From Spirodela intermedia (taxonomy: Eukaryota > Streptophyta > Magnoliopsida > Alismatales > Araceae): DNA of 64,000 nucleotides. The stretch's first letter is position 1. The number at the start of each line of letters is the position of its first letter. The stretch spans positions 11,005,878 to 11,069,877 of the forward strand of contig LR746264.1 of the NCBI GenBank assembly GCA_902729315.2, in the 5' to 3' direction. A program made the translations under genes and the position numbers. This document shows positions 1 through 12,122 of this stretch, one piece after another. The notes under the pieces are model-generated. The model was not told the origin of the DNA, did no database searches, and worked only from the letters and a program-made list of their open reading frames with translations.

Positions 1-470
1 TCCTTTTTTTTGGAGGGAGGGTGGGAGTTGAATTTGGATAGGATGGAGGAAGGAGCTTCTGCTCCGCCGTCCGCTCCGTCTTCCTCTTCTTCGGGGTGCA
101 ATTAATTTAAGGTGGGGAAGGAGAGCAGCCGGCGGCGGAAGAAATGATGTGTACAGAGGAGTCGCGGTGGGCTCCCTCTCCCTCGCAGCGGCCCGGGTCA
201 GGCGTCGTCGGCGTCGCTTCCGACGACCTGAGCTTCAAGGGTCATCCAATAGCTGCCGCCGTCGGGCCCCGTCACTTTGGCCCTGCTCAAGAACAAAGAC
301 ACAAGAAAAACCCACCTCACCACCACGCCCATCACCTCAAACACTTCAACATCAACCAGATGTCGACTCGTCGATCTCATAATCTGCGGCTCGAAAATTT
401 TAATTTTGAGCGTCCGTCCCCCGGCGACGAATGGTGCGGAGGTTGGAAAGGAGATGGAGTCTGTTGGGGG
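1..470. other. 3' flank of the Yippee-like gene
   Basis: This stretch lies downstream of the stop codon of the minus-strand Yippee-like gene and probably carries its 3' UTR. Several overlapping short open frames exist on both strands, but none resembles a known family and none continues into a spliced product. I see no other gene in it. Confidence 0.5.
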
Positions 471-2312
471 TCACCTCTCGAGGATGAACCTGCCCTCCTT
501 GTACTTCTGGCTCTTCTCGTGGGCGGCCACCTGCAAGTCCACCCAGCGGGCATCAGACGACGGCCGAGCCGAGATTGCAGGGAATCAACACGGCTACGGC
601 GACGGCGACGGCGACTGCAACGTACGTATTTCCAGCCCAGAAGGGATCCGCATCCGATGCAGAATATGTCCGCCACGGTGTGCATCCCCGTCGTCATCAG
701 CCGCTCCTCCTGGCGCCCCACCCGAGCGTTCACACTGCCCGCACAAGACAAGGAGCACAGCCAACCGCCCATTAAAACTCAGTCTCTCTCTCTCTCTCCC
801 TCCCTCGTATCCCATTGATTAAGCTGCTCAATGGGAAACATACACGGTGTTGAAGAGGTAGGCCTTCCCGTGCCTGGAATGGAAATCCTGCAAGAAGAAA
901 CGCAGACGGACGCAGTCAGAATGGAGAGCATCCTCAAGCAGCGACCACACGCACAGACATTCTTGTACACGCTACATGTCACAGTCACTAGTTTTTTCCG
1001 AGGGTGTTTTCAGACGGACACGAGCACCTACGATGGATTAGTTAAACACATTGCAATAATGTTTATGAGATAGACGCCCCACTTATCTACACATTCCCAT
1101 CACTCTATTGGATTGCGAAGACGCTTCAATGAGAACCAGACGAATGTCAAGGTTTTGCTACACCGAGAGAGGGGAGGGGAGGGGATGGCCAATATATCTT
1201 GAGATCCTCTCTTCTTTGCCAACGGCCAACACCATCATTCAACACTAAAAAAAGACCAAAAAATGATAAAAAAGGAACTAGATTGTGGCCATTTGGTGCA
1301 GCCTACCTCATCAGCAGGTCCGATTGTGGGTCATTTAGAAACCTGATCTTGCCTTCTCAAGCAGGCATCCATCGTACTGTGAATCATATGCTGATCTTCG
1401 GAATACCATGTACCATGTAGCATGCATGAAGATCCACAGACTCCCTTTTGGCGAAGGGAGGGGCACATAGACTTCTGCATGGGCTTCACATCCCCCCCCC
1501 TCCCCCCCCCCCCCAGCTAGAGGGCCGAGACCAAGGCAAAATTAGGTTATCACCTCGGCGGTGGGGGGAGAGGGGAGGGTCCATTTAGTCGTCCCTTCCC
1601 CAAGCATCGTCCGATGGGCAGGCAGCACAAGGCCGATGTGACTCTTCACCATACTATGATGAGAAAATAAAATAACTCACAAATGACCACAGACGGGAGA
1701 ATGCATTGGCTACACGCTTGAGCAAGCAAGAACTTGCCGTGGCGTGTGTGAACTAATCGGTGAACAGAACGAGGGCGTGAGGGATCACTGGCAACAGGTG
1801 TATAATGAAGGTACGAACCACGAGAAATCTAGAGCCTCTATGGCGTCGTCTCCCCGCGCCAGGGACTTAAGAATCGCAGATAGTAAGAGAAATCCGCCTC
1901 TATGGATCCTCGAAATCAACCACCCGAGAGATTCAACATGAAGAAATCAACCGCCTCTATAAACACTAATTGTGAAGAAGAAGTGGGGGAGGGGGGCGAC
2001 AATCAGAATGAACCCCGAAGAGATAAGCCTAACCAGGGAATCAGCACAGGGAAATCCAAATCAGGATGCCAACACCTAACATCTCCACCTGAAGTTAAAT
2101 ACGGGAAAAGCATTCCATGTGAGCACGAAAAAAGGGAAGCCCGCGCGGAGGTCAGAGGGAAGATTAATAAGGGAAAGAGGCGGAAAAAAGGGGAGAGGAT
2201 GGCGCCGTTTCCAAACCTTGGAGACGATGTCCTCGTAGAGAGCGAGATGGCTCTGACAGTGCAGGCAGCTGTAGATCTTTCCCTCCAGATAAACCTGGTG
2301 CAGCCTACCCAT
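471..2312 (-). CDS. Yippee-like zinc-binding protein (102 aa, 4 exons)
   Basis: Yippee proteins are small conserved zinc-binding proteins. They share the Yippee/Mis18 fold with cereblon-type domains, and their molecular role in plants is poorly known. Proposed exons on the minus strand are 2312-2217, 887-844, 734-626 and 530-471, all with GT-AG borders and matching phases. The joined protein satisfies the whole family signature: CxxC at 16/19, G39, L43, N49, G63, CxxC at 72/75, GWKY at 80-83, K94 and E101, with exactly the expected spacings. It ends ILER. The ATG at 2312 begins MGRL, as family members do. Length (102 aa) is normal (about 100-130). The first intron is long (about 1.33 kb) and the second exon is only 44 nt. 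The neighbour HMGB is divergently oriented. Confidence 0.93.
888..2216 (-). other. Intron 1 of the Yippee-like gene
   Basis: This is a 1.33-kb intron with donor gtttgg after the Lys-32 codon and acceptor ttcttgcag. It contains a poly-C tract at about 1491-1515. Open frames in it (for example 1902-2216 on the plus strand) look like chance. I see no embedded gene. Confidence 0.75.
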
Positions 2313-4979
2313 CTCCTCTTGAGGACGGGTAACGCCGACGACGGTGGCCCGGAAATAGTGGACGATCCGACCAATCGGCCAAGATCAAAAGCCACAACCG
2401 ATCACTCGCCCTTGCCTTCCTCCTGCAAGAGAGAAGACCGCGCAGGCAACCCACGCTCTGCTGCTGCGAACAGCGGAGGCAATCGATTGGTCCAAGCAGA
2501 TTCTGGCGATGATGCCCTGGGGCGCCCCGGAGTCCGAGAGAGAGAAGGCCGTGAACGCGAATCAGGGACAGACAGTCCTCGACTGAGGGATACGGGCGTA
2601 GGGACGGCGGGGGGAGGGGGGGGAGAGAGAGAGAGAGATGTAGGGGGGAAAAGGAAAACGCCACACTGGGGAAAGGGCATTGAATGGCAGTGGAGCGTTC
2701 TCTCTTGCCCTTCATAGGGAACGTAGGGTTGGGGAGGAGGAAGGGGGGGTGATTTGGTTGACGGACAACCAGGAAGAGAGAGAGAGAATGAGAGATTCGT
2801 TGAAGTCGAAGTAATAAAGCCAAACGATCCCCAACTCGGTATGGTCCGTCCAACTCGGGTGTGACCCGGCCGTCGTCGCCGGCGAGCCGCGGGGTGTTGG
2901 GGTATTCCTCGGCCGATGGATATTAAGCTAACTCGGATTATCGATTTTGTAAAAGCGGCCTCCGATCAAAGGGCGTGGCTCGAAAGCGCGATACCACGTG
3001 GGCCAATTGGACGCTCCTAATATCACGGATAAAGCAGGTGTCTGACCTGGCCGAATCGCTACGGGCCCGGGCCCATGAAGCACCGGGCCAGCCCGTGCCT
3101 TTTGATGGCGGAAAATATCTGCAAGGCAGAACCATCGCACGTGCCTCTCGACTCCGAGTGTTGAGTGACGTCAGCCGACCGATGCCCCGAAAAGTTCTAC
3201 CTTTTTTTTCTCCCTCCGGAACGCCAGTTGGCAGAGGAAGAACGCACCACGTCGGAGATCAGCCCAGCTCAGCTCCGACGTTAGTGTCGATCCAAAAGTG
3301 GGCCCCACGAACTAGGATAGATATCCCTGGCCGACTCATCGGGTCCACCCGCGACGCCCGGTGAATCCGAAAACAGATATTTATTCCCGAAATGAATTTT
3401 CTCAAGCGGGAAAATAAATTTTATAGACGCTGGCAGCGTATCTCTACGTAAATATATAAAAAAATATGGTGGAAGAGATTTTACGAAGGCATCTTCCATC
3501 CCACTGACTTTTGCAGGGGCTGGTCAACTTCGCGACGACCGGGCGTGGCGGAAATTTGAGTAAAGCCCATTCCGGGAGATTAATTTGAAAAAAGGGCGGA
3601 GGAGGACCGGATGATAATTTTGGGAGGTGGGTGAGGGGTCGGCGTCTCGGGGGAGTCTCCGGGGCGCGACCGCTGACAGCCGGTGGTGGCGTTATCGCGG
3701 CCGCGCTGTGTGGCCACGAACCCACGGTATTACCGGGCGAGCCGGTTTCCTCATCAGAGGGGGATTTAATTAAACTTTGGTCAAATTGGAGCCCATTTAT
3801 TATTCGGCTATTCTCACGCCGTCCTCTTTATTGCGCATCCCCCACTCAGTTCCTTCATTATCTCTCCCCAGCGAGATTTTTTTCTTCTGCACGGGCGCCG
3901 CTTTCTCTGCTGTTCCTCCTCCCCCTCGCCCTCTCCTGGTCGGGGTGATCGCGCTTCGCCTCTCTTCCAGGTTGGCCCCCCACCCCCTATCGTTATCCCT
4001 TTTTCTCCGTTCAGGGCTCTAGGTCTCTATGTGCATCTGGGAGTCGATCCCTCTTATTCATGATTCTCGTTGCCGAGGTTTGTGTTTCGAACGATCTAGA
4101 CGACGGGCGGAAGGACGAGCTAGGGGATGATGGGGTTTCATTCCCGTGATCTCCGAGAGTCGAAGGGGAACAGATCTACCTGCGTCGTGTATCTCGCGGG
4201 AATCTTTTGGTCGTCTGATGAGACCTCTTTTTTCCAGCTTCTGAGGTTTTTCTTGACGATGGAAAAAAAACTGAGTGATCGCTGTGCTTCTGCCCGTGGT
4301 CATATATTTACTCATCTTTAGCTCGATTACCTGTATTTCTCTTTTTCTGTGATGGAGTTTCTCGTGCCCATTTTATTTCTCGCTCGTTAGTATGTTGCTT
4401 TTTTTTTCGTTGCTGTTGTTCGCCTTCCGTCGTGTCGTTCTTGCTGACAAAAAATTCCACTGATCCTGTTATCCCCCGACCCTCTTGAGTGTTTTGAGAT
4501 ATTGAGTTTTATCTTGAATGCTCGTTGGACTCCCATTCGCCCGTTCTATTATTTCTCAGCAGGGTTCAGTTGTCTTAGGTTTCATTCACTTTTTCTCAGC
4601 TACATCACTTCAAAGCACCCGATGACAATCCCGGGCTCTACTTAGTCTGCCGGGGCTGCTATTGTTGCCGCTGGTCTCAATGTTTTGCTTTTCTAACCGA
4701 TTTTACTTTTCCGATCAGTCCATCACATTGTTTCCATTATCCCGCAGCTTTCCCCACTATTGTACGGTATTGTTTCAGCCCTGTCGCTCACCTGTTGTGG
4801 GACGAGAGCCGAGTCGCTCAACTGTTGTTTTCACGAGGCACCTGGGAATCCTCCCTTTTAATTTTTGGTATTTCTTGTCTCCATCGGTTCCCGGATTTTT
4901 TTTGTTCGATCCAATGGCTGTACTGGGTACCTTTTGATTTCCGTTTCTCCTGCTTCAACAGGGCACTCCTCGTCCCACG
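2313..4979. promoter_or_regulatory. Divergent intergenic region between Yippee-like and HMGB genes
   Basis: About 2.67 kb separates two divergent start codons, so it should hold both promoters. A G-box palindrome CCACGTGG lies at 2994-3001, immediately before a CCAAT motif, and a bZIP palindrome TGACGTCA lies at 3166-3173. A purine-rich GA tract sits at about 2607-2638 within the presumed Yippee 5' leader. The stretch directly before the HMGB ATG looks like a leader intron: it is T-rich from about 4030 and ends in cttcaacag, 18 nt before the ATG. No protein-coding gene is evident; frames such as 3631-3948 (+) have no recognisable content. Element functions are inferred from motif identity only. 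Confidence 0.5.
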
Positions 4980-7310
4980 ATGACGGGAGCAAAGGACAAG
5001 GGGGCTGCCAAGAAGGAAACAAAGGCAGCGTTGAAACCGGTTGATGACAGGTCTGCTCTGATTGTACAACGCTCATTGTCCGAGTTTGGTTTCTCAGAGG
5101 GGAGATGTGTTTATTTTTTTCTTTGTTAATGCTTAACGTTCCTCTGATAGTCGTACTGCCTCCGAGAGACTAATTCCTTGGCGATTTTCTCTGTTTCTCG
5201 GGGCAGAAGCCTCGTGTTTCCGTAATATTCCTGTGATAACAAAATCGTAAAGTCCTGAAGGAACTCGAAGCTCCTTCCTGAACGCAGACAACCCGGCGTT
5301 CTCTCCGTGTTTAACCGAGTGAGAGACAGACACCTCGTGTTGCTTTGCTCCTCCCCCGACCATAGATGTGCCCCCTATGATCCGATAAAAGTACAGTCCA
5401 TCGATTCAAGCGTATATCCATCTGATGATGCCAAACGATAAGCTTCCTCTACTTGAGGACCTATTTTATCTGTTGAATTAACTTTGCTCTCTGACAAAAG
5501 TTCAGTCCATCGATTCAAGCGCATCCATCTGATGATATCAAGCGATAAGCTTCCTCTACTTGAGGACCCATTTTATCTTGTTGACTTAGCTTGGCTCTCC
5601 GACAGCAGCAGATGCTATAAACATAGACATGGTATTGTTGTCCGTGAGTTGACTGCCGCCGTAAGTTGGTATCTTGGAATCATAGATGACACGTTATTAA
5701 TCCTTTCATTATAATGCTCCACATCCTTTGCTAATTTTGGGTTCATAGGACATGGCTCGGTGACGATGATGTGGCGTTACGTATTTCTTGCATCATAGAT
5801 GGGCATCAGCAGGATAAATAATCAACATAGTTGTAAGGCTGCCTCTCTTACTTTGGCCGGAAAAGCTATATTCAGCATCCAAGCTTTCTAATGTAAAAAG
5901 CAATCACCGTACTTACTTTGACCACTTGTGTTGTGTGTGCTCTGCCGAGCTGATGTAGCTCTGGCGAAGTCGTCTGACAACAGTATGGTATGTTGATGTT
6001 GTGATTGTGAGTCCATCGCGCGCATGTTGCCATCATCCTTGTTCCGGGTTTTCTTAGATCTGATGAGACAACATATCGAGTGATAAAGCAAGCCACCTGC
6101 CTGATTGTGCTTTATTTGTTAAAATAAATGCAGAAAGGTCGGCAAGCGCAAGGCTGCTCAAAAACCGGACAAGAGTGCGAAGAGACGTGCTAGGAAGGAA
6201 AAACGTGCCAAGAAGGATCCCAACAAGCCGAAGAGGCCTCCGAGTGCCTTTTTTGTTTTCCTGTAAGCGCACGTTCTTACTCAATCTTTTTCGCCTCTGA
6301 GTGACGTCACGCGGTTGGCCAAATCATCCTCGGTTGTGTTGGGACAGCGAAGAATTCAGGAAGCAATTCAAGCAAGAGCATCCTAATGTGAAGGCTGTCT
6401 CGGCGGTAAGTGCGGAGCCATCTGGAGGGTTATTTTCTATTTTTCTAGCTTTTCTTCTCCACTGAAAGCATGGATTTTGGGCGTTGACTGTTCCTTGCAG
6501 GTTGGAAAAGCTGGAGGAGAGAAGTGGAAGTCGATGACTGGTGCTGTAAGTCTTTCTAGCTCTCATTTAAAGAGGTTCCCCAGTGGTCACCGCTGCTTAT
6601 TTTATTACACTTTTGGAGACGAGTGTTTTGCTTGTTTGTTTCTATGCGAGCACATGGTAAGTATTCAACCGTTTAGGAAACTCTCCGGGTGTGGGTTTGA
6701 CAGGAGAAGGAACCATACGAGGCCAAGGCTGCGAAGAGGAAGAGTGAATACGAGAAACAGATGTCCGCTTACAACAAGAAGCAGGTACGTGAAAATGACG
6801 CGACTCCCTCTGCGAGTTATGTCGGACCAAACCTCCTCTTTCTTTACGATAATGTCCATTTCCTGCGCACAGGAAAGCGTAGCGGATGACGGCGACGAGG
6901 AATCTGACAGGTCAAAGTCGGAGGTCAACGATGAAGATGATGAGGAGACCGGAGAGGTAAGCTTCTTGGCATTCCGGAAACTTAATCGTCTCGTCACTCG
7001 CGAGGAATTTCTCCTTTTCACCGTGACATCATTTTACCTTTCTCATCCTGATCTGCTCTGATGAGGACCATCAGGGCCCAGTCCTTTATTTCTTTGGTAT
7101 TCTATCTTGCCTGTTCTTCTTACAGGGGACCATGATAGTGGTCTATTTCCCATCATTGACTAACTATTTTGGACTGGCAGCCTCTCTCTTTATCTCCGCA
7201 TTATCTAATTTTCTATTTTCTACCGTGGAGCCTCACACGGTCTCTTCCTCTCCCCTCACCCCAACTTTTCCTTTTGCTTTTGGTAGGAGGAGGAAGAGGA
7301 CGAGGACTGA
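4980..7310 (+). CDS. HMGB-type high mobility group protein (163 aa, 7 exons)
   Basis: HMGB proteins bind and bend nuclear DNA with one HMG box and act as chromatin architectural factors. Exons are 4980-5050, 6134-6262, 6348-6405, 6501-6545, 6704-6784, 6873-6956 and 7287-7310, all GT-AG and in phase. A basic Lys/Arg-rich N-terminal part (about 1-51) leads into the HMG box (about 52-130), which starts DPNKPKRPPSAFFVF and continues EEFRKQF, GEKWKSM and YEAKA. An acidic Glu/Asp tail follows and ends EEEEDED. This basic/box/acidic order and the length are typical of plant HMGB1/2/3-like proteins. The last coding exon is only 24 nt. The exact paralogue class cannot be set from sequence alone. Confidence 0.96.
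5387..5603 (+). repeat. Tandem duplication, period about 109 bp, in HMGB intron 1
   Basis: Two head-to-tail copies (about 5387-5495 and 5496-5603) begin with the segment aaaagt-cagtccatcgattcaagcg and share the segment gataagcttcctctacttga. They differ by scattered substitutions and small indels, so the duplication is not brand new. It lies wholly inside the first coding intron. Confidence 0.85.
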
Positions 7311-8744
7311 AGTGGCGATGGAACTTTTGGGCTGGTGAGAAGACGGACGGTGGGTGGGGGTAGTGGTGCCATGCATCTAATCTGGGTCCTGTATGATCAT
7401 ACTTTAGATCCTAAACACAGCTTCCACCGGTGCAACATCTTGCTTTTCAGGCAATCTCTGTGTTAGTCAGTCTTGGTTGATGTTCCCCCGCTGGCCTCCG
7501 CCACCGTCTCATCTTCCTGAGTTTTTCTCCTCTTGATATCTTCCCCGAAATCCCCGTCGTGTAGATGGCGGCCGTCTGTATGCACTCGTCCGACGAGGAT
7601 GGGGCGGCGCAAGAGCCCAGAAGGAAAGCTGCAGAGCGGGGCTCTCTGACCGTGTCCCGCCCGCAGCGGAGGCACTAACTCGGCGCCAGTGAACCGGAGT
7701 AAAGGGGGAGGAGGTGACCCGATCCACCCTCGGAAAAGGGTCACGATACTCTCAAGTGCGACTTCGCCTCCCCTAAAGGCGAGATATTCGTTAACATACT
7801 GAGGCGGCGCAGCACCGTGCACAGAGACAGAGACAGAGGAGGGAGGGGGGGTTTGGGGACCGGCGTAGCGGGTCACGTCACCGGCTGTGCCGTCTGAGAG
7901 CCATTAAATGCTTCTCTGTTTCCAAGCGGCATTCAGTGGCCTGGGGGGTCCAGAGGAGGAAAGGTTCGCCGTGCGTGTCTTGCGATCCTGCAATCAAAGC
8001 GCTGCTTCTGTGCCGAGTCCACAGCGATTACGAGCTGTCCGCTGGCAGCTCGGGCGGTGAGAGAAAGTCCGCCGACTTGGAAAGCCAGACTGCAGAGCGG
8101 CTCGTAATCGTCACGTGCACTTCCGCGCGACATCTGCAGGTCCATACGCCCCCCCCTCTCTCTCTCTCTCTCTCTCTGTCAGATCCGTCTGCATCGCACA
8201 GAGGACCTCCCTGGGCTCGTCCGTTACTTCCGCGGTCTGCAGAGCCGTCGCCAGCAGAGCGTGGGGACGCCAGCCGCACGGGTGGGCGGCTGCCCCTGCG
8301 GCTGCAGCATGGCAGCAGCCCGTCACGCTGCGGATCGAATCTCTCCAAGAATTCATCGCCATGCTACGCCAGGAGGGGCTCCCCCATGCGACGACGACGA
8401 CGTTCCTCGCCAGGAGGGGCTCTGCTGCGCTGCTGCTGTCTGGCGATCTCTTCCCCGACCAACCAAAGATGACGTGTGAGGAGAGAGAAAGAGAGGGAGA
8501 GAGAGAGCGATGACGTTAAATGGGCGGCTGGCCTTTTCGCTGCCCCCCGGAGAATGGCCAGAAGAGGCAGAGTGGCCTGGGAAGTCCCTGGGGTCAGGCA
8601 AGGATCTACGCACAATGCGTTGCGTAAGTAGAGACGAGGGCCTTATTATTCTTAGTGACAGCAGCGCAGCGTTACTAATAGATGCGGCGGAGGGAGGTCC
8701 AGGTGGTCAGAACGAGGGGTCGCCGGCCTCCTCCACCAATTAGC
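7311..8744. other. Convergent region between HMGB and the P450 gene
   Basis: This 1.43-kb stretch lies between the 3' ends of HMGB (+) and the CYP90A gene (-), and presumably contains both 3' UTRs. It is GC-rich with short overlapping frames on both strands (for example 7463-7876 minus, 7936-8472 plus) that match no family I recognise. A (CT)n microsatellite lies at about 8155-8178 and a GA-rich tract near 8480-8510. No gene is supported. Confidence 0.5.
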
Positions 8745-11617
8745 TTAGTAGCAACCTCGCACATCGGGGTTGGGAGGGGCGCGGTGGCGTGGGCGGACGG
8801 TGATGGGGTATCCTTTGACGGTCCTCGTCGTGGGGAAGTAGACGACCTTATCCTCCTCCGCAGGTTCCCAGTTGAATCGGGTGACGAGGTAATGGAGGAA
8901 GACCGAGATCTCGACGCGGGCGAGCTCGTAGCCGGGACAGAAGCGCGGGCCCCCGCCAAAGGGGCAGAAGACGCTTGCCCCGCCGCCCTGCTGCCGGCCA
9001 TTCGCGCCGCCGGCCGACCACCAACGCCAAGGGTCGAAGCTGCGGGCGTCGGTATAGTACGTGGGGTCCATGTGGACTGCCCGGAAGGAGGCAAACACCT
9101 TGCAGCCCTTGGGGATGGTGTACCCTCCTGCGCCCACAGCCACATACGCTCGGCATATCAGTGCTTCAGCAACCCTCTAACCGCAGTCGCGGCGGCGGTC
9201 CCCGGGCTGAAACGCCGGCGCCACGCGGGCGGTCAAACTGACACATCCAACCGACCACAGAGACCTCGGGGATGTGGGGGGCAGTGGAGGAGGGGGGGAT
9301 GGTGATACCTTTGATGGGGACATCGGCGGTGGCACGCCTGAATACTCCGCTGATGATGTTGGCCAACCGCATCGTCTCGTTAATCACCTGTTTTCATCCA
9401 AGGGAGTGTTACTCAGTAGCCCTCGTTAATACCGGAAGTTCTGCAAAGCGAAGGTGGGGACGACTACTGCTCCTATTGCGTCGTAAGGAGCAAAATGGGG
9501 ATGGTTTACGATAGGCGCGTAAAAGGACGAGTAGGCGGAAGCTAGGCCGCCGCAGTAATGGCTGCTACTGCTGCCGCTGCACTAAGGTTATTACGGGAGG
9601 GGACGGGGCTCCAAGTAAGCCGGCCCCGACAAAGCGAGCTCCTTTGGGCTCTGCGCCATCCACGGCGGGAGTGGACTGGAGTGGAGGGTGGCGGTAACTT
9701 ACGCACTGGGTGAACAACATGGATTTGTAGTCCGCCCAGTCCAAGACGTCGTCGGGGTGTCCCCCCGTCTCCTCCTTCCTCCTCCGGATCTCCCCCTGCT
9801 CCTCCTGCGCGACCACGACAAACAAGGCTGAGCCCCCTCCCGGCAATGTGAAAGTAAAATAATATTAGACCGTGCAATGCCGACGGTGGCAGTCAGGGAG
9901 ACTTTCTCCCTCCTCCGACAATCACGTCCCACAAGAGAGCCTCCATAGAACCTGCAGAGCCTGGTTTTCAGTCCAGCCCCGGGTCACTATGCTGGGTCTC
10001 CCTGCGACAACAATTCTTCCCCAACAACAATAACAAATGATCTCGTTCCTCCCTCTCGTGTCCAGCCCGAGGAAGAACCCAGAACCCGTCCACGAAAACC
10101 GCCCCCCCTCCCTATAATATATAGGGAATAACCTGGAGAGAGAGAGAGAGAACTTGACTCGAGAAGTCGCGACAAGCCCCAGACCCACCAGCCCTCTATG
10201 CTTAACTAAGACGAGACGACGACGACGACGGCGGCGGCGGCGGCGGCGGCGGTGGGGGCATTGATGGCGATGAGCGACCAGGAAGGGGCGACTCACGCAG
10301 GGACAGAAGAACATCCAGAGAATGGGCGGCGAGGCACACGGGGGAGGAAGAGTAAGGCAAGACAGGGCACGTACCCGGAGGAGAGCGAGGGCACGGGGGT
10401 GGTCTGCCAAGTACTTGACGGCCAAGGTCATGATCATAGACGTCGTCTCGTATCCGGCCACCAGAAGGGCCAGCAGAAAATCCACGGCCTCCTCCTCCGT
10501 GAACTCCACCCCGTCCTCAGACTCCGCCTCCAGCAGGGCCCCCAGCAGGTCCGGGCTCCGTCTCTTCTTGCTCATCCCATGCTTCAGCTCCACCTCCTCT
10601 TCCACCTGCTTGCCGTCCTCCGCCCTCCTCTGCACCATCTCCTGCTTCCTCTCCCGTACCACCGAGCTCAACGACTCTCCCACCCTGCTCCGCGCCTGGT
10701 AGATCACGCGTCGAAACTTGGAATCAGAGAGAAAGGCAGAGAATGGAGGATATAGCTACCGATATGAGAAAGTCAGAGTAGGGCGGAGGCACCCGCCTGG
10801 AGAGCCCGGCCGTAGGTGGTGAAGGAGAAGGCAAGAGGGATGGAGAAGAAGCCGTCGATGAGGTGAAGATACTCCTTCATCAGTCCCTCCGTCCACTCCC
10901 CTGGATCTATGCTCATCAACTGCTTCACCGACAGCTCGAACGTAATCTGCGACCGGAAACAGTCAGTACAGCCCGGATTAGCGCCAGTTGTGGGTTTCAA
11001 ACTGCTCCTTCTGCCAGTTTACCTACCTTCTTTGCCTGATCCTGCAGCAGCACCCGCCTGCCGGCCATGAGCTCGCTGCCGTCTGCTTTCTCCTCCCACG
11101 AGTCGAGGGTACGACGGATGAGGTGGTCGATGTCGTGGAGGAGGTGGTCGCGGATAACGGTGGGGCTGGCAATGGTGGCACTGAGGAGGGCGTGCATACG
11201 GCGGTGGAAGGCGCCGCGCATAACAAGCAGGGAGCGCCGCCCTAGCAGAGTCGTTAGGGAGGAGGGGTAGCTACTCTGGAACAGGCGTCCCTCGCCTTGG
11301 AGGACCTGCTTGTTCACATCGGGGTCGGCGGAGAAGACGGTGGGCTCTCCGAAGAGGTGGGTGGTGAACACCCTCTGGCCCAGCCGCAGGCGCCGGAGGC
11401 GTTCGTCGACGAACGGCTCCGGGTGCTCGGTTTTGTAGGCAGAAATGAGGCGCACCGTCTCGCCCAGCAGCGGGAGGCCGAGGCTGCCAGGGGGGAGACC
11501 ACTGGGGCGGCGGCCGAGGGTCCCAGAGAGCTTCCCGAGGACGACGATGAAAAAGAGGAGCGCGGCGGGTGGGAGGAGCAGCAGCAGCAGGAACGGGAAG
11601 ACGGAGGCGGGGTCCAT
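8745..11617 (-). CDS. CYP90A: Cytochrome P450 CYP90A-type (CPD-like), brassinosteroid biosynthesis (540 aa, 6 exons)
   Basis: CYP90A1/CPD enzymes are ER-anchored P450s that act early in brassinosteroid synthesis, as a C-3 oxidase/C-23 hydroxylase in the literature. Proposed minus-strand exons are 11617-11027, 10946-10797, 10695-10375, 9804-9703, 9387-9309 and 9124-8745. Visible features are a hydrophobic N-terminal anchor, a [15 protein letters not shown] proline-rich region, I-helix AGYETTS (327-333), K-helix ETMR (392-395), FDPWRW, and the haem loop [11 protein letters not shown] with Cys-477. CPD-like blocks [22 protein letters not shown] and FPTTRT match throughout. The protein is about 65 residues longer than Arabidopsis CPD (472 aa), with extra linker segments. 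The exon 2 donor appears to be GC rather than GT. The last acceptor is read as gcaggag|GG, because this restores IKGYTIPKG. Confidence 0.94.
10210..10253. repeat. GAC/GGC trinucleotide repeat in P450 intron 3
   Basis: An imperfect run of GAC triplets followed by GGC triplets on the plus strand lies in the intron between exons 3 and 4 of the CYP90A gene. It is probably a length-variable microsatellite. Confidence 0.85.
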
Positions 11618-12116
11618 ATTATCGTCCGGATGAAGGCCACCAGAGCAGAGCAGAGCCGAGCCAAGTCGCCAACGGATGCTTTTGAGGGGACGACGACACT
11701 ACGTGCGCTCTGCCAGCTAACGACGCCGTGGGGGATGACGAGGACGACGAGAATCCGATCACCTTTCGTTCGCCATCCCTCCCACCCCCCTCTTTTTTCA
11801 GGTTCTGCTCCTTCCTTTTTGCTTGCTTCCCGCTCCCCTTTCTTCGGTGTGTCCGCTCTGGTCTGCGGGCTTACCTTTTCACCGTGTTCCCTCTCGACAG
11901 GAGTCACGATGAGCGAGCAACTGACGGCGCGGCAGATGAGAGCGAGCGTCCGATTCTGCCCCCCCTCCCCGCAGCTGTAGCTTTCTATCTATATATCTAT
12001 CTCTATCTCCAGGTAAAGCGGGAGAGAGGGAGAGAGAGATGGGACGAGAGAGGGTGGTTCTCCGGCTTGGGCCTCGGGGAGCAAATCCGTGGGCGAGTAA
12101 GCGATCTCTGGCCACA

Positions 12117-12122
12117 CACACG
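12117..12122 (-). promoter_or_regulatory. Candidate brassinosteroid response element (CGTGTG)
   Basis: CGTGTG on the P450 coding strand, about 0.5 kb upstream of its ATG, matches the CGTG(T/C)G element that BZR1 binds to repress CPD. A related CGTGCG lies at 12313-12318 (same strand) and another at 11702-11707 (opposite strand). A 6-mer of this degeneracy is expected about once per kb by chance, so the identification rests mainly on known CPD biology. Confidence 0.35.

Noticed and set aside
8682-9305. 207-codon plus-strand frame over the P450 3' exons
   Set aside because: It is antisense to the CYP90A haem-region exon, with Arg/Gly/Ala-rich content typical of GC-rich shadows.
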